64,000 nucleotides of DNA from Ruminococcus sp. (GCA_013911065.1 JACERV010000014.1:50482-114481); one strand, 5' to 3'; shown: positions 18,339 to 28,078, counted from the stretch's first letter. Numbers and translations are program-made. Notes: generated by a model not told the origin, from the letters alone.

Positions 18339-19427
18339 ATGAAAAGCAAGAAAGCAGCAAGATTAATGGCATTAAGTCTGGCAGCAGTCATGGCAGCAGG
18401 AATGGTGACCGGGTGCAGAAGGGGTGGCGGCAGTACGGATGACACAAAAGATAGTGGTGACAGCGCAAAGACAGAAAGCGTGATGATTGGTTCTGCGATC
18501 TACAAATTTGATGACACATTCATGACCGGTGTGCGTACAGCGATGACAGAGCAGGCGAAGGCAGAAGGTGCTGAGCTGGAACTGGTGGATTCCCAGAATA
18601 AACAGGCTACGCAGAACGAGCAGGTTGACACATTTATCACCAAAGGTGTAAATGCGCTGGCAATCAATGCGGTTGACCGTACAGCTGCGGCACCAATTAT
18701 TGAAAAAGCAAAGGCTGCTGAACTTCCGATTGTGTTCTTGAACCGTGAGCCTGAGGAAAATGACATGCAGAGCTATGACAAAGTGTGGTATGTAGGGGCA
18801 AAAGCAGAGCAGTCAGGAACCCTTTCCGGTGAGATTATTGCAGACTTTTTTACAGAGCATCCGGAAGCAGACAAAAATGGGGATGGTGTCATCCAGTATA
18901 TTATGATCCAGGGAGAACCGGGGCATCAGGATGCAACGCTGCGTACGGAATATTCTGTGAAAGCACTGGAAGAGGCAGGCTTTAAGACTGAACAGCTGGC
19001 AGCAGATACAGCAATGTGGGATAAGGCAAAAGCGACAGACTTGATGAAGGCCTTTATCACAGGACAGGGACTGGACAAAATAGAGGCAGTGCTTTGTAAC
19101 AATGACGATATGGCTCTGGGCGCAATAGAAGCATTGAAAGCAGAAGGGTATAACAAAAATAAAGAGGATCTTGCAAAATATATTCCTGTGGTGGGCGTTG
19201 ATGCCACAGCACCGGCTCTGGAAGCTATGAAAGATGGCTCCTTGCTGGGGACAGTTCTGAATGATGCAGAAAACCAGGGGAAGGCAACAATCAGTGTAGC
19301 TACAGCAGCAGTAGCCGGAAAAGAAATCAATGAAGAGAATGTTGGATATCCAATCACAGACGGCAAATACATCTGGATTGATTATGTGAAGGTAACAGAC
19401 GAAAATTATCAGGATTATATGAAATAG
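18339..19427 (+). CDS. mglB: galactose/methyl-galactoside-type ABC transporter substrate-binding lipoprotein
   Basis: A 362-residue extracytoplasmic lipoprotein: a signal peptide (LMALSLAAVMAAGMVTGC) with the lipobox cysteine at residue 26, then a periplasmic binding protein type 1 fold. It keeps the MglB hallmark calcium loop DKNGDGVIQ followed by GEPGHQDATLRTEYS, and LNREPEE and NNDDMALGAIEA ligand-site segments that parallel the Escherichia coli galactose-binding protein. This supports galactose, glucose or methyl-galactoside as ligand. A GGAGGATGAAG site precedes the ATG. It heads the cassette and is separated from mglA by a GC-rich hairpin. Confidence 0.93.
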   Translation: MKSKKAARLMALSLAAVMAAGMVTGCRRGGGSTDDTKDSGDSAKTESVMIGSAIYKFDDTFMTGVRTAMTEQAKAEGAELELVDSQNKQATQNEQVDTFITKGVNALAINAVDRTAAAPIIEKAKAAELPIVFLNREPEENDMQSYDKVWYVGAKAEQSGTLSGEIIADFFTEHPEADKNGDGVIQYIMIQGEPGHQDATLRTEYSVKALEEAGFKTEQLAADTAMWDKAKATDLMKAFITGQGLDKIEAVLCNNDDMALGAIEALKAEGYNKNKEDLAKYIPVVGVDATAPALEAMKDGSLLGTVLNDAENQGKATISVATAAVAGKEINEENVGYPITDGKYIWIDYVKVTDENYQDYMK

Positions 19428-19446
19428 GGCACTGGAATGAAAAATA

Positions 19447-19471
19447 GGCCGGGGGATTTTACCTCCCGGCC
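19447..19471 (+). terminator. intra-operon hairpin between mglB and mglA
   Basis: GGCCGGG pairs with CCCGGCC in a stem of 7-9 bp around a short AT-rich loop, with no following T-run. Such hairpins after the binding-protein gene usually protect or attenuate the transcript so that the binding protein is made in excess over the transporter. Confidence 0.65.
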
Positions 19472-19490
19472 ATGAAGGAGGAATGAGGAC

Positions 19491-20990
19491 ATGGGCGAAT
19501 ATATACTGGAAATGAACCACATAACTAAGATTTTTCCAGGTGTAAAAGCACTTGATGATGTCAGCCTTAAAGTCCGGGCTGGTACTGTTCATGCTCTGAT
19601 GGGGGAAAACGGGGCCGGAAAGTCCACTTTAATGAAGTGCCTGTTCGGTATCTATCATGAGGATGACGGGGAAATTATCCTGGATGGGAAACCGGAAAAG
19701 ATCATGACATCAAAGCAGGCGCTTGACCTTGGTGTCTCTATGATTCATCAAGAGCTTCATCCAATCCGTTTTCGGCCGGTCATGGAAAATATATGGCTTG
19801 GCAGATTCCCAATGAAGGCTATAGCAGTTGATAAAAAGGAAATGATTAAAAAAACAAAAAAATTGTTTCAAGAAGTAGATTTGGATATAGATCCGGAAGT
19901 TCTGGCGGGAGCCCTGTCTGCGTCGAATCTTCAGCTTGTGGAGATTGCAAAGGCAGTCAGCTATAATTCCAAGGTTATTATTATGGATGAGCCCACCTCA
20001 TCCCTAACGGAGAATGAAACGCAGCATCTGTTTAAGATTATCCGGCAGCTGCAGGAAAAAGGATGCGCGATTATCTACATATCACATAAAATGGAAGAGA
20101 TTCTGAAAATAGCTGATGAGGTCACGATTATGCGGGACGGACAGTATGTCGGGACCTGGGACGCAAAGGATTTAACTACAGATTTGATTATCAGCAGGAT
20201 GGTAGGAAGGGATATGACCAACCGTTTCCCTCCGAAAGCATATACCCCATCGGATGAGGCGGTGCTGAAGGTAGAGGAGCTCTCTTCTCCGCTGCCAAAA
20301 TCTTTCCAGAATGTCAGTTTTGAACTAAAAAAAGGAGAAATCCTTGGAATAGGCGGGCTGGTAGGGGCTCAGCGGACGGAGCTGGTGGAAGCCATCTTCG
20401 GACTTCGCGAAATTATGGAAGGAACAATCTTCAAAGACGGAAAGACCTTTAAGATTAAGTCGCCGAGAGATGCAATCCGGGAAAATATAGCACTTCTCAC
20501 AGAAGAGCGCCGTGCTACCGGAATATTCGGAATCCTTTCAGTTCTCGATAACACAGTCATAGCCAGCCAGAGAAAGTATGCGTCTGCAGGAGTGCTGAAT
20601 AACAGAAAGCGGATTGACGCAGCAGAGAAATCAAATGCGGAGCTTAGGACAAAAACCCCAAATATGGATGAACTGATTGAAAATCTGTCAGGAGGAAACC
20701 AGCAGAAGGTGCTTTTGGCAAGATGGCTTCTGACAGACCCGGATATCCTGATTCTGGATGAGCCAACCAGGGGAATTGATGTCGGCGCCAAATATGAGAT
20801 ATATACAATCATGCATAAGCTGGTGCAGGCCGGAAAATCCATTATTATGATTTCCTCCGAGATGCCGGAGCTTCTGGGGATGTCGGATAGAATCATGGTA
20901 ATGTGTGAAGGGCGTGTTACTGGATTTTTAAATGCCAAGGAAGCAGATTCTGTGCAGGTTATGAATTATGCGACCAAGTTTATGCAGTAG
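19491..20990 (+). CDS. mglA: sugar ABC transporter ATP-binding protein (MglA-like, two ABC domains)
   Basis: A 499-residue cytoplasmic ATPase with two fused ABC domains, as in MglA/RbsA. The first has Walker A GENGAGKST, the modified signature LSASNLQLVEIAKA and Walker B VIIMDEPTSSL. The second has a degenerate Walker A (GIGGLVGAQRTELVEA) but an intact LSGGNQQKVLLARW signature and ILILDEPTRGIDVGAK. This asymmetry is normal for the carbohydrate CUT2 class. An AAGGAGG site is present. It energises MglC with ligand from MglB. Confidence 0.94.
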   Translation: MGEYILEMNHITKIFPGVKALDDVSLKVRAGTVHALMGENGAGKSTLMKCLFGIYHEDDGEIILDGKPEKIMTSKQALDLGVSMIHQELHPIRFRPVMENIWLGRFPMKAIAVDKKEMIKKTKKLFQEVDLDIDPEVLAGALSASNLQLVEIAKAVSYNSKVIIMDEPTSSLTENETQHLFKIIRQLQEKGCAIIYISHKMEEILKIADEVTIMRDGQYVGTWDAKDLTTDLIISRMVGRDMTNRFPPKAYTPSDEAVLKVEELSSPLPKSFQNVSFELKKGEILGIGGLVGAQRTELVEAIFGLREIMEGTIFKDGKTFKIKSPRDAIRENIALLTEERRATGIFGILSVLDNTVIASQRKYASAGVLNNRKRIDAAEKSNAELRTKTPNMDELIENLSGGNQQKVLLARWLLTDPDILILDEPTRGIDVGAKYEIYTIMHKLVQAGKSIIMISSEMPELLGMSDRIMVMCEGRVTGFLNAKEADSVQVMNYATKFMQ

Positions 20991-21018
20991 GAAATGAGAG
21001 GAAAGTGAGGTAATACAT

Positions 21019-22251
21019 ATGCAGAAAACAGGGAAAATAATTGCCCGAAAAAAATATAGCATGACTTTCGCAATAACCGGTGCTGCGGTATTTATTTTAG
21101 GATGGGTCCTGTTCTATTTTCTGGATCCGGCAGTTTTTTATGATTTAGGGCTATATGTGGCTCTGGTAGGGGCGGCATTTGGGCTGTACGGTCTCAGGCA
21201 TCTTACAGCACGGCAGTACAAGGGGATTGATGTAGAGATTTCAGCATCTACAGCAAAGCGGTTCTTGACAAATAATGCGATTATGCTTGCATTACTTGTC
21301 ATGGTAATTGTGATTATGATTATGGAACCGCGTTTTATGAAACTTCAGGTAATGCTGGATATCCTGACTCAGTCTTCCACAAGGATGATCGTGGCCCTTG
21401 GGATTAGTTTTACGCTTCTGATTGCGGGTACTGACCTGTCAGCCGGACGTATGGTAGGTCTGGCGGCGGTTATTTCTACATCCATGCTGCAGACGGCAGA
21501 TTATGCCAACAGGTTTTTCCCGGATCTTCCGCACATGGCAGTGATTATACCCATCATACTTTCCGTGCTTGCATGTGCTGTATTCGGTCTGCTCAACGGC
21601 TTTCTTGTAGCAAAGTATGAGATGCATCCGTTTATAGCAACACTGGCGGTGCAGGTTATTGTATATGGTGTAAACTCCCTGTATTTTGACATGGAGCCAA
21701 ATAAATCCCAGCCTATTGGCGGGGTACGTCCGGATTTTGTGGCACTGGGACAGAAAAAAATTCTGGTCATAGACGGAGTATTTCCAGGGATTTCGGTACT
21801 TGTCCCTATTGCAATCTTCTTTGTTATATTGATATGGTTCATTCTGAATAAAACAGTGTTTGGTAAAAATGTATATGCAATCGGCGGAAACAGGGAAGCG
21901 GCAGTCGTATCCGGCGTGAATGTATTCAAGACAATCATGGGAATCTTCATTCTCGCGTCCGTGCTTTACGGAATTGCAGGTGTGCTGGAAGCAGCAAGGA
22001 CTGCAGGAGCAACGAACAACTATGGGAATGGCTATGAGTTGGATGCCATTGCTGCCTGCGTCGTGGGCGGCGTATCACTAAACGGAGGGATTGGAAAAGT
22101 CAGCGGCATCGTCAGCGGTGTGCTTATCTTTACTGTCATCCAGTACGGCCTCCAGTTTATAGCAGTCAGCCCGATGTGGCAGCAGGTAATTAAAGGTATC
22201 ATCATTGCAGTGGCGGTTGCGATTGATTTGTCAAAGTACAGGAAAAAATAG
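21019..22251 (+). CDS. mglC: sugar ABC transporter permease (MglC-like)
   Basis: A 410-residue CUT2-class permease with about ten membrane helices. It shows IVALGISFTLLIAGTDLSAGRMVGLAAVI and the cytoplasmic-loop motif GKNVYAIGGNREAAVVSGVNV that contacts the ATPase, then ELDAIAACVVGGVSLNGG near the C-terminus. At 410 residues it is longer than Escherichia coli MglC (336 aa) because of two extra N-terminal helices. GTGAGGT lies upstream of the ATG, 28 bases after mglA. Confidence 0.92.
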   Translation: MQKTGKIIARKKYSMTFAITGAAVFILGWVLFYFLDPAVFYDLGLYVALVGAAFGLYGLRHLTARQYKGIDVEISASTAKRFLTNNAIMLALLVMVIVIMIMEPRFMKLQVMLDILTQSSTRMIVALGISFTLLIAGTDLSAGRMVGLAAVISTSMLQTADYANRFFPDLPHMAVIIPIILSVLACAVFGLLNGFLVAKYEMHPFIATLAVQVIVYGVNSLYFDMEPNKSQPIGGVRPDFVALGQKKILVIDGVFPGISVLVPIAIFFVILIWFILNKTVFGKNVYAIGGNREAAVVSGVNVFKTIMGIFILASVLYGIAGVLEAARTAGATNNYGNGYELDAIAACVVGGVSLNGGIGKVSGIVSGVLIFTVIQYGLQFIAVSPMWQQVIKGIIIAVAVAIDLSKYRKK

Positions 22252-22361
22252 AATTGTATATGGAGGGAAAGCAGCGGAAATGCTATAATGGATTTATATC
22301 TGTTATGGCATTTCCTACTTGTATTCTATTGGAAATACAGCATCTGAAATGGAGGTTCTTT

Positions 22362-23999
22362 ATGGGGTATTATAAGATTTTGATCGCGGATGACGAGGCC
22401 GAGATTCGGGACGGAATGATACAAAAACTGGATTGGAATGTACTGGGGTTTGAGGTTGCGGCTTCCGCTGAGAATGGTGTGGAGGCCCTCGAACTTCTGG
22501 AGCAGGCCAAGCCGGATGTTATTATGACGGATATAAAGATGCCGTTTATGGATGGCCTTGAGTTTATAGAGAAGGCTGTAGAGATCCTCCCTACAGTTAA
22601 AATCATTGTGTTTTCAGGATTTGATGATTTTGAATATGCACAGAAAGCAATCCGTTTGAATGTGGAGGAATATCTTCTGAAACCTATTTCATCAGCCCAG
22701 ATGACAGAGTCTTTGATAAATTTAAAGAAAAAAATGGACAAGGAGCTGGAGGAACGCAGTGACATTGACAGGCTTAGGAAAAGTTATCTAGAGAGTTATC
22801 CGGTTATGAGGGAGCAGCTGATTTCCGGCATATTGGAAAGGACAGTCCCGCAACAGCAGATTCTCCAGAAAGCCAGACAGTATCAGGTGGATTCAGAAAA
22901 GGGATACCGGGCAGTGGTGCTGGTGGCTGTGGACAGGGAGCCTATCGTTGAGGTGAAAGGGCAGACTTCTGCATTTGCAGGAAAGGAAGAGCTGGTCCCA
23001 ATCGCCATACGCCAGATTATGGAAGCGGTGCTGGGCAGGTTCCATAAAGCGGACTGTCTTCTTCATGGAGATTTTGTCATTGGAGTTGTACAGTTGAACT
23101 ATGAAAGCCAGATTTCCATCCTAATCAATGAAGTAAATGAAATCTGCAGGGAAGGCAGGAAGGTCACGGGCATGGAAATAGCTGCCGGGATAGGTGGTGT
23201 AGTAGAGAGCCTGGAGGAAATCAGCTATTCCTACAGAGAGGCTGGGAATGCAATGGAATACAGCATGCTTAAAGGGCGTTCGGAAGGCGGACGCTGTGTC
23301 TATATTAAGGATGTGGAGCCCGAGGACTTATCTGGAAGGCTGCAGTTTTCCGAGACGGAGGAGCGTGCTTTCCTCACAGCAATAAAAGCAGGGAATGTAG
23401 AAAAAATCCGAAAGCTGACCTCTGGTTTTTTCTCCAAACTGGAGCAGTCCAAACTTCCCTACCACCGTTATCAGGCACATATATTTGAATTGTTTACCCT
23501 GGCGATGAGGCTGTCAAATGCATATCAGTTGGATTTAAAAGGCGCATTTGGAGGAGAGGCGAATTATATTTCCACGCTGTTCGGGCTGCATTCGCTTGGG
23601 CAGATTGAGGAGTGGTTCATGCGTGGTTTCCTGAAGCTGGGAGGGATGATTCAGAAAGAACGGATGGACTCCGGCAAGTCATTGACATTTAGAGCAAAAG
23701 CATTTGTGGAGGAGCATTTCCCGGATGCCTCTCTGTCAGTTGAACGGCTATGCGAGGAACTTCATGTGAGCCCTGCATACTTTTCAACTGTATTTAAGAA
23801 GGAAACGGGTAAAAGCTTTGTGTCTTATCTTACAGAGGTGCGCCTGAATGAAGCGGTCCGTCTGCTGGATACGACTTCGGACAAAACGTATGTGATTGCG
23901 GCAAAGGCAGGGTATGCAGAGCCCAATTATTTCAGTTATGTGTTCAAGAAAAAGTATGGCGTAGCTCCTTCCAGGTACAGAAAGCAGCAGGAGAGATAA
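22362..23999 (+). CDS. YesN-type response regulator with AraC-family DNA-binding domain
   Basis: A 545-residue regulator. Residues 1-120 form a receiver domain with the acidic pair DD at 10-11 and the phosphoacceptor D57 (MTDIKMP), a central ~300-residue region of unknown fold, and a C-terminal AraC/XylS double helix-turn-helix (LSVERLCEELHVSPAYFSTV, PSRYRKQQ). An upstream extension of the frame to 22254 is rejected because GGAGG precedes the ATG at 22362. It is directly followed by its kinase and lies in the same gene run as mglBAC, so it probably activates that cassette in response to extracellular sugar. Confidence 0.92.
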   Translation: MGYYKILIADDEAEIRDGMIQKLDWNVLGFEVAASAENGVEALELLEQAKPDVIMTDIKMPFMDGLEFIEKAVEILPTVKIIVFSGFDDFEYAQKAIRLNVEEYLLKPISSAQMTESLINLKKKMDKELEERSDIDRLRKSYLESYPVMREQLISGILERTVPQQQILQKARQYQVDSEKGYRAVVLVAVDREPIVEVKGQTSAFAGKEELVPIAIRQIMEAVLGRFHKADCLLHGDFVIGVVQLNYESQISILINEVNEICREGRKVTGMEIAAGIGGVVESLEEISYSYREAGNAMEYSMLKGRSEGGRCVYIKDVEPEDLSGRLQFSETEERAFLTAIKAGNVEKIRKLTSGFFSKLEQSKLPYHRYQAHIFELFTLAMRLSNAYQLDLKGAFGGEANYISTLFGLHSLGQIEEWFMRGFLKLGGMIQKERMDSGKSLTFRAKAFVEEHFPDASLSVERLCEELHVSPAYFSTVFKKETGKSFVSYLTEVRLNEAVRLLDTTSDKTYVIAAKAGYAEPNYFSYVFKKKYGVAPSRYRKQQER

Positions 24000-24002
24000 G
24001 AA

Positions 24003-25811
24003 ATGAGACTCTGGGAAAAAGTAAAAAAATCATTACGGCGCAGGAGTCTGCAGTTTACTCTGTCGCTTACGTTTACAGCTGTCTCCGTAGCTGTCGTTAT
24101 CGTGGTGGCGATGGGATATTCCAGACGCTTTGTAGATTCGGCTGAAAAGATGGCAATCAACAACAACAAGAATGTATTGAACCAAATGAACCAGAACCTG
24201 AACAACTATCTGCATAATATGATGAGCATTTCAAATACCATGTATTATAGTATCATTAAGAATACAGATATCGAAAAGGACGGCATCCAGAAGGCGGCGG
24301 ACCAGATGAAGCTTCTATATGATGCAAATGCATCTTCGCTGGTCAGCATTGCTATTTTCAGTGATGATGGAAAAATCATAGCAGCCCAGCCGCTGAGCAG
24401 GCTGAAGTTAAATGCAGAACCGTCCTCGGAAGAATGGTTTATCCGTGCAAATCAGAAGATTGAGAATCTGCATTTTTCAACGCCCCATGTGGAGAATCTG
24501 TTTGTAAATTCAGATAATATTTATCATTGGGTAGTCTCCTTAAGCCGCTCTGTAGAGATGACAAAGGACGGGACAATCATCCACGGAGTTGTGCTGGTAA
24601 ATATGAATTTTACGGGCATAGAGCAGATATGTAAGAATGTGGATCTGGGGAAATCAGGCTATGTATATCTCGTGGACCAGAGCGGTGAGCTGATTTATCA
24701 TCCAAACCAGCAGATGATATATGCAGGGGTAATCCGTGAAAACCATAAAAAGGCGTCATCTTATTCTGAGGGCAGCCATATAGAGGTATTTGAGGGGCAG
24801 GAGCGGCAGATTACAGTAAAAACAGTTGGATATACCGGATGGAAGCTGATCGGCGTGTCACCGACAGAGGATATTACTTCTGTCTATACGCAGAACAGCC
24901 AGTTTCTGTGGTTTGTAGCAATCTTTGCTATACTGACCTTGATTGCTGTGAATGCATTTGTGTCCTCCAGAGTTGCCAATCCGATTAAGCAGCTGGAACG
25001 CTCTGTCAGGGAACTGGAGAGGAATAACCTGTATGCCACGATTCCCCAGAACGGGACCTATGAAATCCGGCATTTGGCTAAAACACTCCAGTCTATGGCG
25101 GATAACATGCGCGGGCTGATGGATGATATTGTAGTGGAGCAGGAGAGTAAAAGAAAGAGTGAGATGGATGCGCTGCAGTCACAGATAAATCCGCATTTCC
25201 TGTATAATACACTGGATTCCATTGTGTGGATGATTGAGAATGAACGTTATGACGGAGCAATTACGATGGTCACAGCTCTGGCCAGGCTGTTTCGCATCAG
25301 CTTAAGCAAAGGGAAGAACATCATCACGGTTGAGCAGGAGCTGCAGCATGTAGAGAATTATTTGATCATCCAGAAGGTAAGGTATAAGAACAAGTTTGTT
25401 TATGAAATCGAAGCGGAAGATGGGGTGCTGCAATGTGCAGTGATTAAGCTTAGCATCCAGCCTCTGGTGGAGAATTCCATTTATCATGGTCTTGAGTTCA
25501 TGGATGGAGATGGAGAAATTAATATCCGTGCATATCAAAGGCAAGACAGCCTGATTATCGAAGTGGAAGACAATGGTCCTGGAATGACAGAAGAACAGGT
25601 AGAGGCACTTGTAAGCGGAGCCGGACAGAAGAACCGCAAACGTGGCTCTGGTATTGGCTTTCATAATGTGGAGGAACGGATTCAGCTCTGCTTTGGGGAT
25701 GAATACGGATTGGAGGTAGAAAGCGAGCCGGATGAGGGTACGGTTGTGCGTGCGCGCCTGCCTCTCATATCAGTGGAAGAGGCAGAAAAAAGAGGGGAGG
25801 GCAGACTGTGA
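24003..25811 (+). CDS. YesM-type sensor histidine kinase
   Basis: A 602-residue membrane kinase. One helix lies near residues 15-38, followed by an extracellular Cache-like sensor of ~260 residues, a second helix (FLWFVAIFAILTLIAVNAFV), a HAMP linker (ANPIKQLERSVREL), a His_kinase domain with the phosphoacceptor in QSQINPHFLYNTLDS, and a HATPase_c domain (EVEDNGPGM, GSGIGFHNVEERI). It starts three bases after the regulator stop and overlaps the next binding-protein gene by four bases. That close coupling suggests the binding protein presents ligand to this kinase. Confidence 0.92.
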   Translation: MRLWEKVKKSLRRRSLQFTLSLTFTAVSVAVVIVVAMGYSRRFVDSAEKMAINNNKNVLNQMNQNLNNYLHNMMSISNTMYYSIIKNTDIEKDGIQKAADQMKLLYDANASSLVSIAIFSDDGKIIAAQPLSRLKLNAEPSSEEWFIRANQKIENLHFSTPHVENLFVNSDNIYHWVVSLSRSVEMTKDGTIIHGVVLVNMNFTGIEQICKNVDLGKSGYVYLVDQSGELIYHPNQQMIYAGVIRENHKKASSYSEGSHIEVFEGQERQITVKTVGYTGWKLIGVSPTEDITSVYTQNSQFLWFVAIFAILTLIAVNAFVSSRVANPIKQLERSVRELERNNLYATIPQNGTYEIRHLAKTLQSMADNMRGLMDDIVVEQESKRKSEMDALQSQINPHFLYNTLDSIVWMIENERYDGAITMVTALARLFRISLSKGKNIITVEQELQHVENYLIIQKVRYKNKFVYEIEAEDGVLQCAVIKLSIQPLVENSIYHGLEFMDGDGEINIRAYQRQDSLIIEVEDNGPGMTEEQVEALVSGAGQKNRKRGSGIGFHNVEERIQLCFGDEYGLEVESEPDEGTVVRARLPLISVEEAEKRGEGRL

Positions 25812-26779
25812 CACTGAAAAAAAAGATTATAATCCTGATATTGAGCGCATGCGGGGTGGCAGGAATCGTGATTTTCAGCACAAACCCCCAGCAGATAAAG
25901 GGAGAGGAAGTATATCAGATATCCTATATCCATCGCGGCGAGATACCGGAAGAGTCGCAACAGGTAATCTTACAGGGGATGGAGCAGGCATCCAATGCAT
26001 TTAATGTGGAGCTTACGGCAGTCAATTCCGGGAACCGGGCTGATGCCAATGGGCAGAAGATGCTGTTGGAAAAAGAAGTGGAGAATGGGGCAGATGCAAT
26101 TCTTATAGAGGGTATAGACGACGACGGGGTCAGGGCTGAGCTAGAAAAGATTAATGCAGTGATACCAGTCGTTGAGGTGAATTCTCGTACCGGGGATAAG
26201 GAAGATAATAAGATAATCCAGATCCATGCAGATGACTATGTAATCGGGCAGGAATTGGGAGAAGCGATTCTGAAACGGCTGGGGCCTGAAGAGAGCGTGA
26301 TTCTGATAAAGAGCGGGACAGAGTATTCAGATGTGGCAGAGCGGTATCTGGGAGTGAAGGAGATTATGGATGCTTCAGCCGTGCCGGTTGAGGAAGTGGA
26401 TGCAGGTACCGATGAGGTGTCACGTACATTGATGTTTACAAATCTAATGGCAAACCAGAGCACACGTCATATCGTTGCTTTCAGCAGCCCAGAGATGGAA
26501 GCGCTGGGAAAAGCCAAGCAGGAGAATCCCGATTTTAAGGATATTTCTATCTATGGGACCGGAAATACGAATCAGATTATCAATTATCTGGAAAGCGGCA
26601 TTATCCAGGTGATTGGGGTATCGAATGACTACAGCATTGGATATTTAAGTGTCAGAAACGCAGTCATGAAACTGAACGGAGAAGAAATAGAGAAGAATCA
26701 AATCAAATATTCCATCATTGACGCCAGCCAGATATACAAGAAAGAAAACCAGCGTCTTCTATTTCCATTTGTACAGTAG
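25808..26779 (+). CDS. membrane-anchored sugar-binding protein, likely signalling partner of the kinase
   Basis: A 323-residue periplasmic binding protein type 1 (RbsB/LacI-like) domain preceded by one N-terminal hydrophobic helix (KKIIILILSACGVAGIVIFS). No lipobox cysteine follows, so it looks membrane-anchored, not lipidated. The family pattern is seen in ADAILIEGIDDDGV, YGTGNTNQIINYLESGIIQ and VSNDYSIGYLSV. The GTG start overlaps the kinase stop codon, so the two are translationally coupled. The likely role is a sensory binding protein forming a three-component system with the kinase and regulator; a transport role is less likely. Confidence 0.85.
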   Translation: MTLKKKIIILILSACGVAGIVIFSTNPQQIKGEEVYQISYIHRGEIPEESQQVILQGMEQASNAFNVELTAVNSGNRADANGQKMLLEKEVENGADAILIEGIDDDGVRAELEKINAVIPVVEVNSRTGDKEDNKIIQIHADDYVIGQELGEAILKRLGPEESVILIKSGTEYSDVAERYLGVKEIMDASAVPVEEVDAGTDEVSRTLMFTNLMANQSTRHIVAFSSPEMEALGKAKQENPDFKDISIYGTGNTNQIINYLESGIIQVIGVSNDYSIGYLSVRNAVMKLNGEEIEKNQIKYSIIDASQIYKKENQRLLFPFVQ

Positions 26780-26853
26780 CCGGTTCTGGATGGTAATGAT
26801 TAAGAACGGCATAGGTTTCTATAGTAATAAGCTTTGGAGGGCAGAATAGGGGG

Positions 26854-27921
26854 ATGAGCATGCACAAGGCATTGAAAACATTATGGAAAAGGGCAGGGCT
26901 GATAATTCTGATTATAGGGATTATGTTATGTTGGGGATGCTCTGGCAAGAATATGCCTGAACAAGAAAATAGCCCGATTAAAATAGGGGTCGCTATCTAC
27001 AGGGGGGATGATGCTTTTATATCTTCTCTGAGCGGCCATCTGACAAGTGAGGCGAAAGCCCTTGAGGCGAAGTTGGGGCGCAAGGTAATCGTGAACCTTG
27101 CAGATGCCAAGAATAATCAGGGAAGCCAAAATGACCAGGTAGATAACTTTATTAATAAGGGATATGATATTATCTGCGTAAATATGGTTGACAGGACGGC
27201 AGCGGCAGTGATTGCAGATAAGACAAAGGAAGCCGGGATTCCGATTATATTTTTTAACCGGGAGCCGGTGGAAGAGGATATGCAGATCTGGGATAAAGAA
27301 TATTATGTCGGTACAGATGCAGAGGAAGCGGGAATTCTGCAAGGGGAACTTCTTGTCAGCGCCTATGAAAGAAATCCCCGGAGCATAGATAAGAATGGGG
27401 ACGGAAAGCTTCAGTATGTAATGCTGGAAGGAGAACAGGTGCATCAGGATGCATTGATACGCACAGAGTTTTCAGTAAAGGCAGTTCTTCAGGCAGGAAT
27501 TGAGATGGATAAGCTAGGGAGTGAGATGTGTAACTGGATGCGTTCGCCATCCTATGAAGCAATGCTGAAGTGGTTGGAAGAGTATGGTGATGCAATTGAA
27601 GCAGTGGTAGCCAACAATGACGAAATGGCTCTTGGCGCAGTGCAGGCCCTGCGTGAAAAGAATATGCTAAAAGACGGTCCCATTGTTCTGGGTATTGACG
27701 GGACCAAAGACTGTCTGGAGGCAATATCTAAAGGGGATATATATGGTACTGTAAAAAATGATGCAAAAAGACAGGCAGAGGTGATATTAACCATCGGAGG
27801 TGCCTGTATCGAAGGGAAAAGTCCCTCAGACATAGTTCCGGAACTGGAGGGACATTATGTGCGGGTTCCGCATTATAAAGTGACATTGGTAAATGCGAAC
27901 GTAGTCCTGAAGCAGGAATAA
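26854..27921 (+). CDS. second MglB-like galactose-binding lipoprotein
   Basis: A 355-residue lipoprotein (hydrophobic LIILIIGIMLCWGC, lipobox C) with the same fold as MglB upstream. It retains the calcium-binding loop DKNGDGKLQ, GEQVHQDALIRTEFS, NREPVEEDMQIWDKEYYVG and NNDEMALGAVQAL, so it should also bind a hexose. It is a paralogue of the first binding protein but clearly diverged. Being the last gene of the run, it may widen the ligand range of MglA/MglC or tune the sensor. An alternative start two codons later (26860) also has the GGGGG site at good spacing. Confidence 0.88.
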   Translation: MSMHKALKTLWKRAGLIILIIGIMLCWGCSGKNMPEQENSPIKIGVAIYRGDDAFISSLSGHLTSEAKALEAKLGRKVIVNLADAKNNQGSQNDQVDNFINKGYDIICVNMVDRTAAAVIADKTKEAGIPIIFFNREPVEEDMQIWDKEYYVGTDAEEAGILQGELLVSAYERNPRSIDKNGDGKLQYVMLEGEQVHQDALIRTEFSVKAVLQAGIEMDKLGSEMCNWMRSPSYEAMLKWLEEYGDAIEAVVANNDEMALGAVQALREKNMLKDGPIVLGIDGTKDCLEAISKGDIYGTVKNDAKRQAEVILTIGGACIEGKSPSDIVPELEGHYVRVPHYKVTLVNANVVLKQE

Positions 27922-27923
27922 TT

Positions 27924-28003
27924 CTGGATGACTGTCAGATAAAAGAAGATGCGGCGTATTATGGCTTGTAAAAAGCGTAATACACCGCATTTTTAAATTG
28001 TTT
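27924..28003 (+). terminator. terminator of the sugar cassette, second copy of the 80-bp element
   Basis: A stem of GCGGCGTATTATG with CGTAATACACCGC (with G-U pairs) is followed by ATTTTT. It is collinear with the aspS terminator at 18080-18159, including flanking bases and the trailing AAATTGTTT. Confidence 0.85.
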
Positions 28004-28078
28004 TGTAACCCGTTGATATTAGTTACATGTGTATAAAAAATTTCAAAAAATACAAAAATATAACACAATATGTCCTAA

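Noticed and set aside
19447..19471. Full transcription terminator between mglB and mglA
   Set aside because: The hairpin lacks a T-run and the downstream genes have no separate promoter that I can see; a stabilising or attenuating role fits better.
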